Shown here piece by piece: positions 25,650-34,027 of a DNA stretch of 64,000 nt. The DNA is taken from NCBI GenBank assembly GCA_024235955.1, contig JACKLJ010000001.1, forward strand, positions 1,349,501 through 1,413,500, written 5' to 3'. The stretch is from Burkholderiaceae bacterium (GTDB taxonomy: Bacteria; Pseudomonadota; Gammaproteobacteria; Burkholderiales; Burkholderiaceae_C). Under the pieces are notes generated by a model. The model was not told the origin of the DNA, searched no databases, and saw only the letters and a program-made list of their open reading frames with translations. Both the position numbers and the translations under genes were made by a program. The stretch's first letter is position 1. Each line of letters starts with the position of its first letter.

Positions 25650-28552
25650 GCGTCGCCCTCCTGCTGCGCCGCGTCGGGCGCGGGGCCGTGGCCGCGGATC
25701 GACTGGTGCGCCAGCGCGGTGAGGATCAGCAGTGTGGAGCCCACCACCACGCAGAACACGCCCAGGTCGAAGGCCATCGCGCTGGCGATGTGCAGCTCGC
25801 CCAGCACCGGCAGCGTGAGGTGCGCGGTGTGGGTGGTCATGAAGGGGTAGCCCAGCAGCATGGAGCCCGTGCCGGTGGCCACGGCGATCAGCAGGCCCAC
25901 GCCGATCCAGCGTACCACCCGCAACCGCAGATGCGCCTCCACCCAGCGCGTGCCCGCCACGACGTACTGCAGCACGAAGGCGATCGCCACCACCAGCCCG
26001 GCCGCGAAGCCGCCGCCTGGCTCGTTGTGGCCGCGCAGGAAGAAGTAGACCGCGATCACCGCGCTCACCGGCAGCAGCAGGCGCACCAGCACCGCCGGCA
26101 CCTGCATGTAGCCGGGGGCGGAATCGGCTGCGGTGCGCGGATTGTCCAGGTCGGTCACCAGGTCGGCCGGCACCAGGCGCTGCTGGGGCGGCAGCTGGTC
26201 GACCTCGCGCGGCGGGCGGAAGCGCCGCAGCAGCCCGTAGACCGTGAGGCCGACGATGGCCAGCACGCAGATCTCGCCCAGCGTGTCGAACCCGCGGAAG
26301 TCCACCAGCATCACGTTGACCACGTTGGTGCCGCCGCCCTCGGGCAGCGCGCGGTCGATGAAGAAGGGCGAGATGCTCTGCGGCGCCGGGCGGGTCATCA
26401 TGGCGTAGGCCAGCGCCGCCATGCCGGTGCCGGCGGCCACGGCGATCACCAGGTCGCGCCCGCGCCGCAGCTTCACGCGCAGGCTGAAAGGCGGCTCATC
26501 CCCGCGCTTGCGGCGTGGCAGCCAGCGCAGGCCGAGCAGCAGCAGGATGGTGGTCACCACCTCCACGGTGAGCTGTGTCAGCGCCAGATCCGGGGCGGAG
26601 AACCACAGGAAGGTGAGGCTCACGATCAGCCCCACGCCGCCCAGCATGATCATGGCCGCCAGCCGCTGAAACTTGGCCATCACGGCGGCGGCCACGGCCA
26701 GCACCACGCCGGCCACCCAGGGCAGGGCGAAGGCCACGCTGGCCGGCACGCGCTCGCGGTGGCCCCAGGTGATGCCGCCCTGCCACATCGAGGCGGTGGC
26801 CACCGCCATGGCGGCCAGCACCATCAGCAGCATCTGCGGCTGCAGGCGGCTGCTGGAGAGCCAGCGGGTGAGCTGCCGGGCCAGCGCGTCCAGCCCCAGC
26901 ATCACGGCGTGGAACACGCGCTGGCCGTCGATGCGGCCCAGCAGCGGCACGCCGCGCAGCCGGCGCGATTCGAGCCGCGGCGACAGCCACGCGAACAGCA
27001 GCACGCCGCCGGCCAGCGCCACCAGGCTCATCACCAGCGGCTTGTTGATGCCGTGCCAGAGCGCCAGGCTGTAGACCGGCAGCGGCCCGCCCACCACCGG
27101 CTGCGCGGCCAGCGCCAGCGCCGGGCCTATGGACCACTGCGGCACGATGCCCACCACCAGGCACAGCACCACCAGCACCTCGATCGGCACGCGCATCCAG
27201 CGCACCGGCTCGTGCGGCGCGCGCGGCAGGTCGGTGGCCGGCGGGCCCATGAACACGTTCCATGAGAAGCGCAGCGAATACACCACGCCAAAGATGCCCG
27301 CCACCGTGGCGGCCACGGGCAGGCCCCAGTCGAGCCACGGCCGCGCGGCCAGGTCCACCGTCTCGGCGAAGAACATCTCCTTGGAGAGGAAGCCGTTGGC
27401 CAGCGGCACGCCGGCCATGGCCGCACTGGCCACGAAAGCCAGCGTGCCGGTGTAGGGCATGGCCTTGAACAGGCCCGACAGCCGGCGGATGTCGCGCGTG
27501 CCGGTTTCGTGGTCGATGATGCCGGCGGCCATGAACAGCGAGGCCTTGAAGGTCGCGTGGTTCATGATGTGGAACACCGCCGCCACCGCTGCCAGCTCGC
27601 GGTTCAGGCCCAGCAGCAGCGTGATCAGCCCCAGGTGGCTGATGGTGGAATAGGCCAGCAGCCCCTTGAGGTCGTTCTGGAACATCGCCAGGTAGGCGCC
27701 CAGCACCAGGGTGATGACGCCGGCGCCGCCCACCAGCCAGAACCAGACGTCGGTGCCCGAGAGCACCGGCCACAGCCGCGCCAGCAGGAACACCCCCGCC
27801 TTGACCATGGTGGCCGAGTGCAGGTAGGCCGATACCGGGGTCGGCGCCGCCATGGCGCGCGGCAGCCAGACCTGGAAGGGGAACTGCGCGCTCTTGGTCA
27901 GCGCCCCCAGCAGGATCAGCACCAGCATGGTGGTGTACAGCGGGTGGGCGCGGATGCGGTCGCCCGCGGCCAGCACGGCGTCGAGCTCGTAGCTGCCGAC
28001 GATGTGGCCCAGGATCAGCACCCCGCCCAGCATCGCCAGACCGCCGGCGCCGGTGATGGTGAGGGCCATGCGCGCGCCGCGCCGGGCGTCCTTGCGGTGG
28101 TGCCAGTAGCCGATCAGCAGGAACGAAAACAGGCTGGTCAGCTCCCAGAAGAACACCAGCTGGATCAGGTTGCCCGCCAGCACCACGCCCAGCATGGCGC
28201 CCATGAAGGCCAGGAAGAACGAGAAGAAGCGCGGTACCGGGTCTTCCTTGGCCATGTAGTAGCGTGCGTACAACGCCACCAGAAATCCGATGCCCATCAC
28301 CAGCAGCGCGAACATCCAGGCCAGCCCGTCCACCCGCAGCACGAAGTTGACGCCGGCCGACGGGATCCACGGCAACTCCTGGCGGATCACCTCGCCCCCC
28401 TGCAGCGCGGGGTACAGCAGCGCCACCTTCACCGCCCCCGCCAGCGCGACCAGCGCCGACAGGCTGGCCGCCGTGTTGCGCGCATGGGTCGGCAACAGGG
28501 CAGCCACCAGGCTGCCGGCGAAGGGCAGCAGGAGCAGCATCAGCAGGGTCAT
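25640..28552 (-). CDS. mrpA: Mrp-type antiporter subunit A fused to subunit B (PhaAB type)
   Basis: 970 residues. Residues 1 to about 780 are MrpA: NuoL-like helices with the motif FFWELTSLFSFLLIGYWH near 132-149 and further helices to LTVEVVTTILLLLGLRWL. The last 150 or so are the MrpB domain, with FLRGHNEPGGGFAAGLVVA. This A-B fusion is the common form in proteobacterial (group 2) systems. It forms the main proton/cation pathway. It is first in the operon and divergent from a two-component regulator gene 127 bp away, which could regulate it. Confidence 0.94.
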   Translation of the reverse strand: MTLLMLLLLPFAGSLVAALLPTHARNTAASLSALVALAGAVKVALLYPALQGGEVIRQELPWIPSAGVNFVLRVDGLAWMFALLVMGIGFLVALYARYYMAKEDPVPRFFSFFLAFMGAMLGVVLAGNLIQLVFFWELTSLFSFLLIGYWHHRKDARRGARMALTITGAGGLAMLGGVLILGHIVGSYELDAVLAAGDRIRAHPLYTTMLVLILLGALTKSAQFPFQVWLPRAMAAPTPVSAYLHSATMVKAGVFLLARLWPVLSGTDVWFWLVGGAGVITLVLGAYLAMFQNDLKGLLAYSTISHLGLITLLLGLNRELAAVAAVFHIMNHATFKASLFMAAGIIDHETGTRDIRRLSGLFKAMPYTGTLAFVASAAMAGVPLANGFLSKEMFFAETVDLAARPWLDWGLPVAATVAGIFGVVYSLRFSWNVFMGPPATDLPRAPHEPVRWMRVPIEVLVVLCLVVGIVPQWSIGPALALAAQPVVGGPLPVYSLALWHGINKPLVMSLVALAGGVLLFAWLSPRLESRRLRGVPLLGRIDGQRVFHAVMLGLDALARQLTRWLSSSRLQPQMLLMVLAAMAVATASMWQGGITWGHRERVPASVAFALPWVAGVVLAVAAAVMAKFQRLAAMIMLGGVGLIVSLTFLWFSAPDLALTQLTVEVVTTILLLLGLRWLPRRKRGDEPPFSLRVKLRRGRDLVIAVAAGTGMAALAYAMMTRPAPQSISPFFIDRALPEGGGTNVVNVMLVDFRGFDTLGEICVLAIVGLTVYGLLRRFRPPREVDQLPPQQRLVPADLVTDLDNPRTAADSAPGYMQVPAVLVRLLLPVSAVIAVYFFLRGHNEPGGGFAAGLVVAIAFVLQYVVAGTRWVEAHLRLRVVRWIGVGLLIAVATGTGSMLLGYPFMTTHTAHLTLPVLGELHIASAMAFDLGVFCVVVGSTLLILTALAHQSIRGHGPAPDAAQQEGDAWK

Positions 28553-28600
28553 TGGGGTAGTCTATCGGACACTCGCGGCCGCCCGAACGTTCCTGGGGCA

Positions 28601-28665
28601 CCAAAATCAGGCGTTCATTGGGCCGCTGGCCGGCAACCAGCTTGCGCAGGCAGCTATGAAATTTG
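28601..28665 (-). repeat. Dispersed repeat family A, copy 8
   Basis: Minus strand: TTTCATAGCTGCCTGCGCAAG, then a longer GC-rich spacer and CCTGATTTTGG at the end. It fills the divergent gap between mrpAB and the response-regulator gene, so it must lie between or within their promoters. Confidence 0.8.
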
Positions 28666-28678
28666 AACTGACCGGACG

Positions 28679-29365
28679 ATGAGAATCCTGCTGGCCGAAG
28701 ACGACACCATGATCGGCGAGGTGGTGCTCGACGCCCTGCGCGCCGAGGACTGGGCGGTCGACTGGGTGAAGGACGGCGCCATGGCCGACACCGCCCTGGC
28801 CACGGCCGCCTACGACCTGGTGCTGCTCGACCTCGGCCTGCCGCGCAAGGACGGCCTGGCCGTGCTGCGCGGGCTGCGCGCCAGCGCGGGCGGCGCCAAC
28901 CGCCGCACGCCGGTGCTGGTGGCCACCGCGCGCGACGCCGTGGCCGAGCGCGTGGCCGGGCTGGACGCCGGCGCCGACGACTACATCGTCAAGCCCTACG
29001 ACCTCGACGAGCTGCTGGCGCGCATCCGCGCCCTGGTGCGCCGCGCCGCCGGCCGCGCCGAGCCGGAGTACGTGTGGGGCGAGGTGCGCGTCAGGCCCCT
29101 CACGCGCGAAGTCAGCGTGGCCGGCCAGCCGGTGCAGCTGTCGGCGCGCGAATGGGCGGTGCTGGAGCCGCTGATCGCCCGGCCCGGGCGCGTGCTGTCG
29201 CGCCAGCAGCTGGAGGAAAAGCTGTTCTCCTGGCGCGACGACATCAGCAGCAACGCGGTGGAGGTCTACATCCACGGCGTGCGCAAGAAGCTCGGTGCCG
29301 GCCTCATCGAAAACCAACGCGGCCTGGGCTATCGCGTGCCGCCGCAGACCGAACCCGGTGCCTGA
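28679..29365 (+). CDS. OmpR/PhoB-family response regulator (QseB/PmrA-like)
   Basis: 228 residues. The receiver domain has acidic Asp8-Asp9, phospho-acceptor Asp51 (LLDLGLP), and Lys105 (IVKPYD). The C-terminal winged helix contains LIENQRGLGYRV. It is a DNA-binding regulator controlled by the histidine kinase gene that starts 16 bp downstream. Targets are unknown. The divergent Mrp operon is the most obvious candidate by position. Confidence 0.92.
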   Translation: MRILLAEDDTMIGEVVLDALRAEDWAVDWVKDGAMADTALATAAYDLVLLDLGLPRKDGLAVLRGLRASAGGANRRTPVLVATARDAVAERVAGLDAGADDYIVKPYDLDELLARIRALVRRAAGRAEPEYVWGEVRVRPLTREVSVAGQPVQLSAREWAVLEPLIARPGRVLSRQQLEEKLFSWRDDISSNAVEVYIHGVRKKLGAGLIENQRGLGYRVPPQTEPGA

Positions 29366-29380
29366 GCGGCTGGACCGATC

Positions 29381-30772
29381 ATGCCGGACACTCCTGATTC
29401 GATAGCTGCCTGCGCCCGCCACGAGCCGGCTGCAGCCCCAAAACACCATGAAAAGCGCCCCTCGTCGCTGCGCGGCCGCCTGACGCGCGCGCTGCTGGTG
29501 GCGGTGCTGCTGATCGCCTGCGCGCAGGCCTTGGTCACCTACCGCACCGCGCGCCAGGACACCGAGGCGCTGTTCGACGCGCAGATGCAGCGCATCGCCA
29601 TCTCGCTCACCGGCAGCCTGGCCGCCGGCGACCAGGCCGGCGGGCTGGCCAGCGTGCCCGCCTCCGCGCAGGACATGATCATCCAGATCTGGCGCGCCGA
29701 CGGCCTGATGCTCTACCGCAGCCCCACCAGCCGCCTGCTGCCACCGCAGGCGGTGATCGGCTTTTCCGACCTGCGGGTGGACGGCGACGCCTACCGCGTC
29801 TACGCATTGCAGACCTCCACGCAGATCGTGCAGGTGGCGCAGCAGACCGAGGCACGGCGCGAGATGGCCGGCCAGTTGGCCCTGCGCGCGGTGCTGCCGG
29901 TGGCGCTGCTGGCGCCGCTGCTGATGCTGGTGGTCTGGTGGGTGGTCGGCCGCGCGCTGGCGCCGGTGGAGCGCGTGCGCCGCCAGGTGGCCGCGCGCCG
30001 CGCCGACGACCTGGCGCCCCTGCCCACCGCCGGCCTGCCGGCCGAACTGCGCCCGCTGGTGGACGAGATGAACGGCCTGCTGGGCCGCCTGGCCGCCGCC
30101 TGGGCGGCCCTCACGCACTTCACCGCCGATGCCGCGCACGAACTGCGCTCGCCCCTGGCCGCCCTGCGCCTGCAGGTGCAGAGCGTGCAGCGCGCGCCGG
30201 ACGAAGCCGCGCGCCAGCTGGCCGGTGAGCGCCTGCTGGGCGGCATCGACCGCGCCACCCGCCTGGTGGAGCAGCTGCTGGCCCTGGCCCGGCAGGAAGG
30301 CGCCGAGCGCGCAGCGCCCCCGGTGCCGGTGGATCTGGCCGCGCTGGCCCGCAGCGCCGTGGCCGACGCCGCCGGCGAGGCCGCGCGCCGCGGCATCGCG
30401 CTCGCGCTCGACGCGCCGGACGAGGCCACCGCCCAGGGCCAGCCGGACGCCCTGGCCGTGCTGCTGCGCAACCTGGTCGACAACGCGCTGCGCTACACGC
30501 CCGAGGGCGGGCAGGTGCGGGTGCGCGTGCAATCGGCTGGCGCTGGCACAGGCGCCGCGCTGCTGGTCGAGGACTCGGGCCCCGGCATCGCGCCCGAAGA
30601 CCGCCAGCGTGTGCTCGACCGCTTCTACCGCGCGCCCGGCGCGGCCGGTCACGGCAGCGGGCTGGGCCTGGCCATCGTGAGCGCGATTGCCCGGCAGCAC
30701 GAGGCCGCGCTGCAGCTGGACGCGTCGCCCGTGCTTGGCGGGTTGCGGGTGGCGCTGCGCTGGCCCGGTTGA
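29381..30772 (+). CDS. Sensor histidine kinase (QseC-like)
   Basis: 463 residues. TM1 lies at about 34-54, a periplasmic 2CSK-type sensor follows at 60-165, and TM2 at about 169-190. The HisKA domain has phospho-acceptor His253 (ADAAHELRSPLAAL), and the HATPase domain has NLVDNALRYTPEGG and DSGPGIAPEDR. The first 25 residues (DSIAACARHEPAAAP) are encoded by repeat copy 9 and are not kinase-like. No better in-frame ATG exists before TM1, so either the repeat has supplied the N-terminus or a non-ATG start is used. Pairs with the regulator just upstream. Confidence 0.9.
   Translation: MPDTPDSIAACARHEPAAAPKHHEKRPSSLRGRLTRALLVAVLLIACAQALVTYRTARQDTEALFDAQMQRIAISLTGSLAAGDQAGGLASVPASAQDMIIQIWRADGLMLYRSPTSRLLPPQAVIGFSDLRVDGDAYRVYALQTSTQIVQVAQQTEARREMAGQLALRAVLPVALLAPLLMLVVWWVVGRALAPVERVRRQVAARRADDLAPLPTAGLPAELRPLVDEMNGLLGRLAAAWAALTHFTADAAHELRSPLAALRLQVQSVQRAPDEAARQLAGERLLGGIDRATRLVEQLLALARQEGAERAAPPVPVDLAALARSAVADAAGEAARRGIALALDAPDEATAQGQPDALAVLLRNLVDNALRYTPEGGQVRVRVQSAGAGTGAALLVEDSGPGIAPEDRQRVLDRFYRAPGAAGHGSGLGLAIVSAIARQHEAALQLDASPVLGGLRVALRWPG
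29397..29440 (+). repeat. Dispersed repeat family A, copy 9 (inside the kinase gene start)
   Basis: GATAGCTGCCTGCGCCCGCC, then ACGAGCCGGCTGCAGCCCC. It overlaps codons 6-20 of the predicted kinase gene. The same word in other frames and copies also reads IAACAR, which shows it is repeat-derived coding sequence. Confidence 0.85.
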
Positions 30773-30884
30773 ACCGGCCCCGGCAGCGCCGGCCGCCCAC
30801 GCGGCGACGGCCTGCTGTCCGACACGCCGGGCCGCGCAACTGGCGGAGCATTCGGGCTGGCCGGTGCAGATGCCGCCGGCCGGT

Positions 30885-30911
30885 GCCCCGGCCCGTTGGC
30901 CGGGGCTGCTT
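30885..30911 (+). terminator. Possible terminator after the two-component genes
   Basis: GCCCCGGCC at 30885-30893, loop CGTT, GGCCGGGGC at 30898-30906: a perfect 9-bp stem followed by TGCTTTG. The T-run is weak. It lies between the kinase gene and the next small gene. Confidence 0.5.
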
Positions 30912-30933
30912 TGCAACCCAAGGAGATCTCCCC

Positions 30934-31227
30934 ATGATGAAGAAGTCCCTCGTCCTGCTGGCTGCGCTGACCGCTTTTGGCGCGGCGCAGGCCCAGGTCG
31001 GCACCGCGGCCAAGGAAGCCGGCGCGGCGGCCGTGGAAAAGACCGAGCAGGCGGGCCAGAGCGTGGCCGGCGCCGTGACCACGGGCCCGACCAGTGCGGT
31101 GCACAAGGCCAAGGCCAAGATGCACAAGGTCAAGGCCAAGCAGCACACCAAGAAGGCCAAGGCCGCCATGGACCAGGCCAACAAGAACGCACCGCCGCCG
31201 CCCGCCGTGGGCGAGAAGGCCAACTGA
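30934..31227 (+). CDS. Small exported Lys/Ala-rich protein, function unknown
   Basis: 97 residues from ATG 30934, with AAGGAGATC as an excellent ribosome-binding site. A signal peptide (MMKKSLVLLAALTAFGAAQA) is followed by a repetitive Ala/Lys/His region with KAKAKMHKVKAKQHTKKAKAA. The protein is very basic and probably disordered in the periplasm. No family was recognised. A longer frame back to 30769 is rejected because it lacks this signal. A strong terminator follows. Confidence 0.75.
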   Translation: MMKKSLVLLAALTAFGAAQAQVGTAAKEAGAAAVEKTEQAGQSVAGAVTTGPTSAVHKAKAKMHKVKAKQHTKKAKAAMDQANKNAPPPPAVGEKAN

Positions 31228-31289
31228 GCGCACCCTCACGGTCGCGCCGCGGGGACCGGGCAAGACCAGGAACCCGCCAAAAGGCCACC

Positions 31290-31326
31290 AAAGCCGCCGG
31301 CACGCCGGCGGCTTTTCTTTTTTTGG
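31290..31326 (+). terminator. Intrinsic terminator after the small exported protein gene
   Basis: AAAGCCGCCGG at 31290-31300, loop CACG, CCGGCGGCTTT at 31305-31315, then TCTTTTTTT. It is a textbook rho-independent terminator. Confidence 0.92.
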
Positions 31327-31438
31327 CGCCCGGCCGGCGAAGAAAGCGGCCGTCCTAAGCGTCGTCTAACTCAGCGGACCGACATTCGATCCCATGCCGC
31401 CCATGTCGAGGCGGAATCGACTGGAAAGGACGACAGAC

Positions 31439-32971
31439 ATGAACAGCACTTTGCAATGGACGCCCAGGAAGCTGGTGGCGGCCCTGATCGCAGCCGGCAT
31501 GATCGGTGGCGCGGGCGTGGTGGCGCTGGAACACGCGCACACGCCGGTGCACGCGCAAGGCGTGGCGGTGGCGCAGGTGGCGCAGGCCGCCCCCGCGGCG
31601 CCCGCGGCCATGGTGGCCATGCCCAACTTCAGCGCCATCACGGCCAAGTACGGCCCGGCGGTGGTGAACATCAGCGTCAGCGGCACGCGCAAGGTGTCGA
31701 TGAACGGCAGCGACGACGAAGGCGGCGCTGCGGTGCAGCGCAACCTGCCCCCCGGCATGCAGGAGTTCTTCAAGCAGTTCGGCCTGCCGCCGGGCGCGTT
31801 CGGCTTCGGGCCGGGGCAGGGGCAGGGCGGCGGTGCGCAGGAAGCGCCCATGCGTGGTGAGGGCTCGGGCTTCATCGTCTCGCCGGACGGCCTGATCCTG
31901 ACCAACGCCCACGTGGTGCGCGGCGCCGACGAGGTGACCGTTAAGCTCACCGACCGGCGCGAGTTCAAGGCCAAGGTGCTGGGCCAGGACGACAAGACCG
32001 ACGTGGCCGTGATCAAGATCGACGCGCACAACCTGCCCGTCATGCCGCTGGGCAGCTCCAAGGCGCTCAGCACCGGTGAATGGGTGCTGGCCATCGGCTC
32101 GCCCTTCGGCTTCGAGAACAGCGTGACCGCCGGCGTGGTGAGCGCCAAGGGCCGCTCGCTGCCCGACGAGGGCATGGTGCCCTTCATCCAGACCGACGTG
32201 GCGGTGAACCCCGGCAACTCCGGCGGCCCGCTGATCAACACCAGCGGTCAGGTGGTGGGCATCAACTCGCAGATCTACAGCCGCTCGGGCGGTTACCAGG
32301 GTGTGTCCTTCGCCATCCCGATCGAGGTGGCGCTGCACGTCAAGGACGAGATCGTCGCCCACGGCAAGGTCGATCACGCCAAGCTCGGCGTGGCGGTGCA
32401 GGAGGTGAACCAGTCGTTCGCCGACTCGTTCAAGCTGCCCAAGCCGGAAGGCGCGCTGGTTTCCACCGTCGAGAAGAACGGCCCGGCCGACAAGGCCGGC
32501 CTCAAGCCTGGCGACGTGATCACGCAGGTCAACGGCCAGCCCATCGTGGCCTCGGGCGACCTGCCGGCGCTGATCGGCATGGCCAAGCCGGGCGAGCGCG
32601 TCACCATCGACATCTGGCGCCAGGGCAAGCCCGACCAGCTCACCGCCAGGCTCGGCAGCCTGAGCGAGAAGGGCACCCAGGTGGCCGACGCCGCCGGCCC
32701 GCACAAGGGCAAGCTCGGCCTGGCGCTGCGCCCGCTGCAGCCTGACGAGAAGAGCGAAGCCAAGGTCGACGGCGGCCTGCTGGTCGAACAGGCCAGCGGC
32801 GCGGCCGCCCGCGCCGGCGTGCAGCAGGGCGACGTCATCGTCTCCGTCAACGGCCAGCCCGTGAAGGACATCGCCCAGGTCCGCAGCATCGTCGCCAAGG
32901 CCGACAAATCCGTGGCGCTGCTGATCCAGCGCGACGGCGAGCGGATCTTTGTGCCGGTGAATGTGGGGTAG
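31439..32971 (+). CDS. DegP/HtrA-family periplasmic serine protease
   Basis: 510 residues. After a signal-anchor region (residues 8-40) comes a trypsin-like domain with triad His158 (LTNAHVV), Asp188 (KTDVAVIKI) and Ser261 (NPGNSGGPL). Two PDZ domains follow, at about 310-400 and 420-505, the first carrying GLKPGDVITQVNG. It degrades or refolds damaged envelope proteins. The ATG at 31439 is preceded by GGAAAGGACG and matches the signal; upstream in-frame Met codons at 31394 and 31403 lie in poor context. DegP, DegQ and MucD forms cannot be told apart here. Confidence 0.94.
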   Translation: MNSTLQWTPRKLVAALIAAGMIGGAGVVALEHAHTPVHAQGVAVAQVAQAAPAAPAAMVAMPNFSAITAKYGPAVVNISVSGTRKVSMNGSDDEGGAAVQRNLPPGMQEFFKQFGLPPGAFGFGPGQGQGGGAQEAPMRGEGSGFIVSPDGLILTNAHVVRGADEVTVKLTDRREFKAKVLGQDDKTDVAVIKIDAHNLPVMPLGSSKALSTGEWVLAIGSPFGFENSVTAGVVSAKGRSLPDEGMVPFIQTDVAVNPGNSGGPLINTSGQVVGINSQIYSRSGGYQGVSFAIPIEVALHVKDEIVAHGKVDHAKLGVAVQEVNQSFADSFKLPKPEGALVSTVEKNGPADKAGLKPGDVITQVNGQPIVASGDLPALIGMAKPGERVTIDIWRQGKPDQLTARLGSLSEKGTQVADAAGPHKGKLGLALRPLQPDEKSEAKVDGGLLVEQASGAAARAGVQQGDVIVSVNGQPVKDIAQVRSIVAKADKSVALLIQRDGERIFVPVNVG

Positions 32972-33012
32972 GGAACACCCCCCTGAGTCGCTGACGCGCC
33001 TTCCCCCCTCTC

Positions 33013-33437
33013 TCTTCGGGAGGGGGGACACCGCCAGTGGCCGGTACAAGCCCGGCCACGGCGGTTGCTGGCATGGCCTGCTCCGCGGCCTTCGGGGGGT
33101 GCCAGTTGTTTGCCGTGCGGCCTGTGGTTGCTTCGGGCCGAGCGAAGCGATGGCCTGTGTTCCCCAATCCCCTCTGGCCGTGCCGAGAAGCGCAGGGCGT
33201 GGGGCGGGCATGGGCTGCGCAGCAAGACCATGCTTCGTGCTCTGACTCGCTGCGGCTGTTTGAGCGGAGCGCTGCAAGCGCGCAGCGAGTTCCGCAGCGC
33301 CGCCCCATGCCCGAGCATCGCAGGCTGCCCGCAGCGAAGCGAAGGGACACGGCAAGTGGGGTCGCCTTTTCTTTGCCTACTTTCTTTTGGCGAAGCAAAA
33401 GAAAGTAGGTGCGCCGCCGGGCGCACCTCCCGGCCTC
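33013..33437 (-). repeat. Dispersed repeat family B, long copy (right arm of an inverted pair); gap 32972-33765
   Basis: This is the reverse complement of 22320-22770. It ends with CCTACTTTCTTTTGGCG, GCAAAAGAAAGTAGG and GCGCACCTCCCGGCC. The two arms enclose mrpF, E, D, C, AB, the two-component pair, the small exported gene and degP (about 10.2 kb). The surrounding gap 32972-33765 also contains family A copies 10 and 11 and otherwise shows no gene. Confidence 0.88.
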
Positions 33438-33460
33438 CAGCGCCACCAGAGACACTACGC

Positions 33461-33500
33461 TTTCAATAGCTGCCTGCGCCCGCCAAGCCTGGTCAAAACG
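33461..33500 (+). repeat. Dispersed repeat family A, copy 10
   Basis: CAATAGCTGCCTGCGCCCGCC, then AAGCCTGGTC. The 3' half is shortened. It lies 24 bp to the right of the family B right arm. Confidence 0.85.
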
Positions 33501-33701
33501 CCGATTTCACTCAAGAAATCAGGGGGCGACCGCAAGTGCGGTCAAGCGCGCATCCAAGCCCCTGGCGCTTCCCCTGGATACGGCGGTGGGATGCTCGAGG
33601 AACCCGTTGCGCCGCGCTTCGACAAGCCCGCCTTGAACTTGCAGAGGAAGCCGCAGCCCGACCGGCAGGTGCTGTCCGTGCAGGCGAGAAATTTCTGAAC
33701 C

Positions 33702-33748
33702 AAATCAGCTCTCAGCCCTTTGGCGGCGGCCGCAGGCAGCTATGAAAA
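33702..33748 (-). repeat. Dispersed repeat family A, copy 11
   Basis: Minus strand: TTCATAGCTGCCTGCGGCCG, CCGCCAAAGGGCTGAGAGCTGATTTG. It lies 18 bp past the stop of the small secreted protein gene on the minus strand. Confidence 0.85.
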
Positions 33749-33765
33749 GATGAGTATCCGGCAGG

Positions 33766-33987
33766 TCAGCGCGCGTAGCCCAGGCAGGCGCCGGCGTTCG
33801 GCCGCCCCCGGCACTCGCGCGTCAGGCGGGCGTCCTCGAGCTTCTGGCGCTCGATGTCCGGGTTGCTCTTTTCCTTGCGGGCGCGCCGCTTGCCCTTGGC
33901 CTGCGCCACGGCCGGCACGGCCAGGCCGGTGAGCAGCAGGGCGCCGAAGGCGGCTGCGGTGAGGCGGGAGCGGTCGACGGTGGTCAT
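33766..33987 (-). CDS. Small secreted protein with two cysteines, function unknown
   Basis: 73 residues from the ATG at 33987. The signal peptide (MTTVDRSRLTAAAFGALLL to AVAQA, about 30 residues) is followed by a basic linker (KGKRRARKEK) and a short region with Cys in ECRGRPNAGACLGYAR at the end. The conserved-looking ending suggests a disulphide-stabilised small periplasmic protein. It is divergent from the aminotransferase gene, with 40 bp between the starts. A longer frame to 34212 overlaps that gene and is rejected. Confidence 0.68.
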   Translation of the reverse strand: MTTVDRSRLTAAAFGALLLTGLAVPAVAQAKGKRRARKEKSNPDIERQKLEDARLTRECRGRPNAGACLGYAR

Positions 33988-34027
33988 GCAAGTCCTTGCC
34001 GGCGCGGGTTGCGCCGAGTCCGCTACG

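Noticed and set aside
25688..28666. Long plus-strand open frames opposite mrpAB
   Set aside because: Low-complexity His/Gln/Arg translations complementary to a clear membrane-protein gene.
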